From: Gammaproteobacteria bacterium
Lineage (GTDB): Bacteria; Pseudomonadota; Gammaproteobacteria; GRL18
Assembly (NCBI GenBank): GCA_015488755.1
Contig: WFNB01000069.1
Location: forward strand, 60,817-124,816
Length of the DNA stretch: 64,000 nt
Reading direction: 5' to 3'
Both the position numbers and the translations under genes were made by a program. Under the pieces are notes generated by a model. It saw nothing but the letters and a program-made list of their open reading frames with translations, was not told where the DNA came from and made no database searches. Shown here one piece after another: positions 61,327-64,000 of this stretch (position 1 is its first letter; every line of letters begins with the position of its first letter).

Positions 61327-61812
61327 ATGAGAGAAACAGAAAAATACTATTTCTTTTATGAACATCAGTTTGGGCAATGGACTAAACGAGATATTATTGA
61401 TCCGGATGGTGTGACTTATAATTGTTGTGAACAATACATGATGGTTAAAAAAGCCCGTTTATTTAATGATATTACTATGGCTGAGAAAATTTTGCAGGAA
61501 CCCAGCCCTTATCAACAACAAAAAATGGGTCGGGAGATCTCAGGCTATCAACAAGCGCTATGGGATCGAAATAAATACGGCATTATCTGGTTTGGCAATT
61601 ATCTTAAATTTACTCAGCATGTTGATTTAAAAGAGCGACTTTTGGCCACTGGCAATAAAATACTGGCCGAAGCTTCACCAGTTGATAAGGTCTGGGGTAT
61701 TGGCTTAGCTGCCGATGATGATCATATTCTGGACGAGACAAACTGGACAGGTCAGAATTTACTGGGTAAAGCACTGATGTCTGTGCGTGATAGTTTGAAA
61801 AAGAGTGCTTAA
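61327..61812 (+). CDS. NADAR-family ADP-ribose glycosidase (YbiA-like)
   Basis: The 161-residue protein covers one NADAR (DUF1768) domain. It shows YYFFYEHQFGQWTKRDI, YNCCEQYMMVKKARLF with the conserved Glu, ALWDRNKYGIIWFGNYLKF, the VWGIGLAADD block and TGQNLLGKALMSVRD at the end. NADAR proteins hydrolyse N-glycosidic bonds of ADP-ribose derivatives; some remove ADP-ribose from guanine in DNA, and YbiA acts on riboflavin intermediates. It is the third gene of the operon, 25 bases after the NAD-kinase-like gene, with a GGGAG ribosome binding site. Confidence 0.92.
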   Translation: MRETEKYYFFYEHQFGQWTKRDIIDPDGVTYNCCEQYMMVKKARLFNDITMAEKILQEPSPYQQQKMGREISGYQQALWDRNKYGIIWFGNYLKFTQHVDLKERLLATGNKILAEASPVDKVWGIGLAADDDHILDETNWTGQNLLGKALMSVRDSLKKSA

Positions 61813-61839
61813 TCAACTGGAGAGCCAAACAATCAAGTG

Positions 61840-61868
61840 TTGACAATGCAAATGCATTACCATAATAT
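61840..61868 (+). promoter_or_regulatory. Promoter of the PrlF-YhaV toxin-antitoxin pair
   Basis: A consensus TTGACA (61840-61845) and TAATAT (61863-61868) are 17 bases apart. The spacer holds ATGCAAATGCAT-type half-sites that may serve as the autoregulatory operator of the antitoxin. The start codon is about 20 bases after the predicted transcription start. Confidence 0.65.
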
Positions 61869-61894
61869 TGTACTAATTTATTTCCAATTATCGG

Positions 61895-62239
61895 GTGAAG
61901 AGGATGAAAGAATCCGTACTACACAGTGAATCAACATTAACCAATCGTTATCAGACAACCATTCCAGAGCCTATACGCAATGTTTTAAAATTACATAAAC
62001 GTGATAAAATTGCCTATGACATACTGTCTGATGGACAGGTGGTTATCACTCGCACCAGTGATAAACCAGCGGATGATCCAGTATTTAGCCAATTCCTGGA
62101 TTTTCTGGAACAAGATATGCTGACACACCCTGAGCACATACATGTCATCAGTCAAAAACTACTGGATGATAGCAATGCATTGATCGGCCATATTAATGAT
62201 ATAAATCTGGATGAGCCTTTATCCTCTGAGGATGAATAA
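61895..62239 (+). CDS. prlF: PrlF-family antitoxin (AbrB fold)
   Basis: The 114-residue protein has an AbrB/SpoVT-type DNA-binding domain at the N terminus (STLTNRYQTTIPEPIRNVLKL, split; then DGQVVITR) and an acidic C-terminal part (DPVFSQFLDFLEQDM, ending LSSEDE) that matches PrlF/SohA. It neutralises the YhaV ribonuclease and represses its own promoter. The frame starts at GTG 61895; an ATG at 61904 is an alternative but has poor ribosome binding site spacing. The toxin gene begins 2 bases after the stop. Confidence 0.92.
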   Translation: MKRMKESVLHSESTLTNRYQTTIPEPIRNVLKLHKRDKIAYDILSDGQVVITRTSDKPADDPVFSQFLDFLEQDMLTHPEHIHVISQKLLDDSNALIGHINDINLDEPLSSEDE

Positions 62240-62241
62240 AT

Positions 62242-62709
62242 TTGGCACAAACCACACCGCTGATCATAAATGGATGGACGCTTTATATGCATCCACTTTT
62301 TCTTGAGCAATATGAAACATTAATGGCACAAGTTAAAACCTTAAAAGAAAAAAATTCTGATAATTACCATAAGAAAAATGCGACCAAACGCTTAGCCGCT
62401 ATTAAAAAACTAGCCTTTGAAATAATTCCTCAGGATCCAACACTTCCTGGCTACCGACAAGGTAACACGCTTGGAACACGTCACAAACACTGGTTTCGAG
62501 CCAAATTTTTTCAGCAATTTCGTTTATTTTTCCGCTATCACCAACAAAGCAGAATTATTATCCTGGCATGGGTTAACGACAACAAAACAAAAAGAGCCTA
62601 TGGGAGTAAAAACGATGCTTATAAAGTTTTTGAAAAAATGCTTAAAAATGGCCATCCACCGGATGACTGGAAAACCTTACTCACTGAGGTAAATAAATTC
62701 AACGATTAG
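62242..62709 (+). CDS. yhaV: YhaV-family toxin ribonuclease
   Basis: The 155-residue protein starts at TTG, 2 bases after the antitoxin stop. It carries the YhaV pattern: INGWTLYMHPLFLEQYETL, NYHKKNATKRLAAIKKL, LGTRHKHWFRAKFFQQFRLFFRY, ILAWVNDNKTKRAYGSKNDAYKVF (split) and the family ending NGHPPDDWKTL. YhaV is a RelE-superfamily mRNA interferase that acts on translating ribosomes. The conserved basic and aromatic residues appear intact, so the toxin should be active. Confidence 0.93.
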   Translation: MAQTTPLIINGWTLYMHPLFLEQYETLMAQVKTLKEKNSDNYHKKNATKRLAAIKKLAFEIIPQDPTLPGYRQGNTLGTRHKHWFRAKFFQQFRLFFRYHQQSRIIILAWVNDNKTKRAYGSKNDAYKVFEKMLKNGHPPDDWKTLLTEVNKFND

Positions 62710-62760
62710 AAAGATAGACTTGGTAATATTCATCTGAACTAATACATATGAACATCGAGT

Positions 62761-62966
62761 TTATCCTGGATTATCAATAAATTTAACCATGATAAAGGTT
62801 GTATTATCATCTCTTTCTTTGGCACTGAATCGTTCAGTCAAGCTTCCACCTGATCGGATAAAAGAAAACAGATTATTCAATTGTCTTTTGATAGAAGAAT
62901 CACCTTCTAATATGCCATCAGACGCGATAAGTAAAATCGCCTCTTTTTGATGACCACAATAAGTTT
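62761..62966 (-). pseudogene. C-terminal fragment of a PP2C-type phosphatase, cut by the insertion sequence
   Basis: The frame runs from the IS edge to a stop at 62761 and encodes about 68 residues with CGHQKEAILLIASDGILEG and AKERDDNTTFIMVKF. These are the conserved metal-binding (ASDG) and C-terminal (DDNTTF) motifs of PP2C serine/threonine phosphatases. The N-terminal part is missing on this side and should lie beyond the insertion sequence, past the window end. The frame appears to continue to 63042 only because it reads through the IS end. Confidence 0.75.
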
Positions 62967-62992
62967 CTTGATTACCCACAAAGCTCCGCCAT
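62967..62992 (+). repeat. Left terminal inverted repeat of the IS1595-family element
   Basis: It begins CTTGATTACCCACAAAG and matches the reverse complement of the right end except at position 13 (C here, T there). Confidence 0.85.
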
Positions 62993-63044
62993 ATTTTGGT
63001 AAATGTACTATAATTAAAATATAGATTATATGAGGAGTACAATA

Positions 63045-63992
63045 ATGGCTAAAAATAAAATACAGTTTCAAGAAGGTTATAGTTTATTTGAACTGTTCAG
63101 TGATTATGGCACTGATAAACAATGCCGACAAGCCTTGTTCCAATGGAAATTTCCGGATGGATTTGTTTGTCCTGAATGTGGTAGCAAAACTTACTGTACA
63201 TTAGAGAAACGGAATCTCTATCAGTGTAATCATTGTCACCACCAGACATCGGCAACATGTGGGACGATCTTTAATAGCACCAAATTACCTTTATCCAAGT
63301 GGTTTTTATGCATTCATCTTATGACGCAACTTAAGGCTGCTGTATCAGCCTTAGAGTTAAAGAGGCAGCTTAAAGTAAGCTATAACACTGCTTGGAGTAT
63401 GAAGCAAAAGATCATGCAGGTCATGAAAGAACGTGATGACAGTAAGCCTTTATCAGGCATTATTCAAATAGATGATGCTTACTGGGGTGGTGAACATAGA
63501 GGTGGTTCCAGAGGTCGAGGTTCTGAGAATAAAACACCTTTTGTTGCTGCGGTGTCTACAAATGAAGATGGACACCCAATAGCAATGAATTTGAATGTTC
63601 TCAGTGGCTTTAAATCAAGTGAAATAAAGCGATGGGCACAGGCTCATTTAATGCCAGGAAGTACGGTTTATTCTGATGGGCTTAATTGTTTTCCAGCAGT
63701 TAAAGAAGCGGGTTGTGACCATATACCATTAGTGACTAGCGGTGGAGCGGCAAGCGTTGATAAAATTGAATTTATTTGGGTTAACACTATGATAGGTAAC
63801 ATCAAAAACTCTATGAGAGGTAGTTACCACTCAATACATTCAAAGCATTTACCTCGATACCTTGCTGAATTTTGCTACCGATTTAATAGACGTTTTAATT
63901 TAAAAGATATGATGCCACGGTTTTTATGCGTGGCAATGAGAACACCACCAATGAATGGAAAGCTCCTTAAAATGGCGGAGCTTTATGGGTAA
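63045..63992 (+). CDS. IS1595-family (ISXO2-like) transposase
   Basis: The protein has 315 residues from the ATG at 63045, which has GAGGAG 7 bases upstream; an ATG at 63030 lacks such a site. An N-terminal zinc-ribbon carries CPECGSK and CNHCHHQ. The ISXO2-like DDE domain has the first Asp in GIIQIDDAYWGGEHRGG, the second in TVYSDGLNCF, and the C-terminal part with WVNTMIGNIKNSMRGSYHSI (split) and the RYLAEFCYRFNRRF block. The gene is uninterrupted, so the element may still be able to move. Confidence 0.94.
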   Translation: MAKNKIQFQEGYSLFELFSDYGTDKQCRQALFQWKFPDGFVCPECGSKTYCTLEKRNLYQCNHCHHQTSATCGTIFNSTKLPLSKWFLCIHLMTQLKAAVSALELKRQLKVSYNTAWSMKQKIMQVMKERDDSKPLSGIIQIDDAYWGGEHRGGSRGRGSENKTPFVAAVSTNEDGHPIAMNLNVLSGFKSSEIKRWAQAHLMPGSTVYSDGLNCFPAVKEAGCDHIPLVTSGGAASVDKIEFIWVNTMIGNIKNSMRGSYHSIHSKHLPRYLAEFCYRFNRRFNLKDMMPRFLCVAMRTPPMNGKLLKMAELYG

Positions 63993-63997
63993 TCAAG
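63972..63997 (-). repeat. Right terminal inverted repeat of the IS1595-family element
   Basis: It reads outward as ATGGCGGAGCTTTATGGG and then TAATCAAG. It contains the stop codon of the transposase gene, so the coding region runs into the element end. Confidence 0.85.
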
Positions 63998-64000
63998 TAA

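Larger units (their letters stand above)
62967..63997 (+). mobile_element. IS1595-family insertion sequence
   Basis: The 1031-base element has 26-base terminal inverted repeats (62967-62992 and 63972-63997, 25 of 26 matching, starting CTTGATTACCCA) around one transposase gene. It interrupts a PP2C phosphatase gene. Only three bases remain after the right end, so the target duplication cannot be tested; these bases (TAA) match the start of a TAAGTTT flank on the left. The outer limits rest on the extent of repeat matching. Confidence 0.88.

Noticed and set aside
62761..63042. Taking the whole 93-codon frame as an intact small phosphatase
   Set aside because: The first 25 codons are the end of the insertion sequence, and the PP2C N-terminal domain is missing.

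Overview
The window is a 64 kb piece of an AT-rich gammaproteobacterial chromosome. The gene content (RNase T, RdgC, DarP, YhdP, RlmH/RsfS/NadD, the pilMNOPQ block next to aroK-aroB and a DamX-like protein, Rep, Rho) is typical of Gammaproteobacteria. A secreted Gly/Asn-rich protein that resembles sulfur globule envelope proteins suggests a sulfur oxidiser (Thiotrichales/Chromatiales-like or a related symbiont lineage). The lineage is inferred from gene content and memory of families; no search was run.

Layout. 1-2500: the C-terminal half of RelA cut by the window edge, a membrane-anchored orphan, and the sulfur-globule-like gene with its own promoter and terminator. 2500-8940 (minus strand): a three-gene signalling operon made of a secreted 16-unit repeat protein, an overlapping dCache hybrid histidine kinase with a complete H-D-D-H phosphorelay, and a REC-GGDEF diguanylate cyclase. 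8941-16700: an inverted-repeat element, a UmuD-like peptidase without UmuC, rdgC, a large TPR protein of PrsT type, pyrC, rnt, a truncated TamA remnant and a cold-shock gene. 16700-31850 (mostly minus): a NYN-domain protein, a Lon-like protease, darP, a nitrilase-family gene, yhdP, rng, maf, rlmH, rsfS, nadD, hemE and gltD. 31900-46733 (minus): gltB, a two-SPOR DamX-like protein, aroB, aroK and the type IV pilus block pilQPONM. 47430-58553: mrcA, malic enzyme, a secreted nuclease, rpmE, rho, trxA, rep and an outer-membrane protein built from two near-identical copies of one domain.

A tRNA-Arg(CCG) at 58833 separates this core from an accessory stretch that runs to the window end. The stretch holds a regulated operon (palindromic operators inside a sigma70-like promoter, a short Nudix-like remnant, an SPFH protein, an NAD-kinase-like protein and a NADAR ADP-ribose glycosidase), a PrlF-YhaV toxin-antitoxin pair with its own promoter, and a PP2C phosphatase gene cut by an IS1595-family insertion sequence that ends at the window edge. 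The SPFH/NAD-kinase-like/NADAR operon looks like an NAD/ADP-ribose metabolism or defence module. Together with the 16-unit repeat protein and its kinase, it is the best candidate here for a poorly described system.

Most starts follow the given reading frames. I moved several to positions supported by a ribosome binding site or by family length: csp, lon-like, nit, nadD, gltB, pilP, rpmE, trxA, the NAD-kinase-like gene and the transposase. aroK appears to start at a rare ATT codon, because the only in-frame ATG would delete half of its P-loop.
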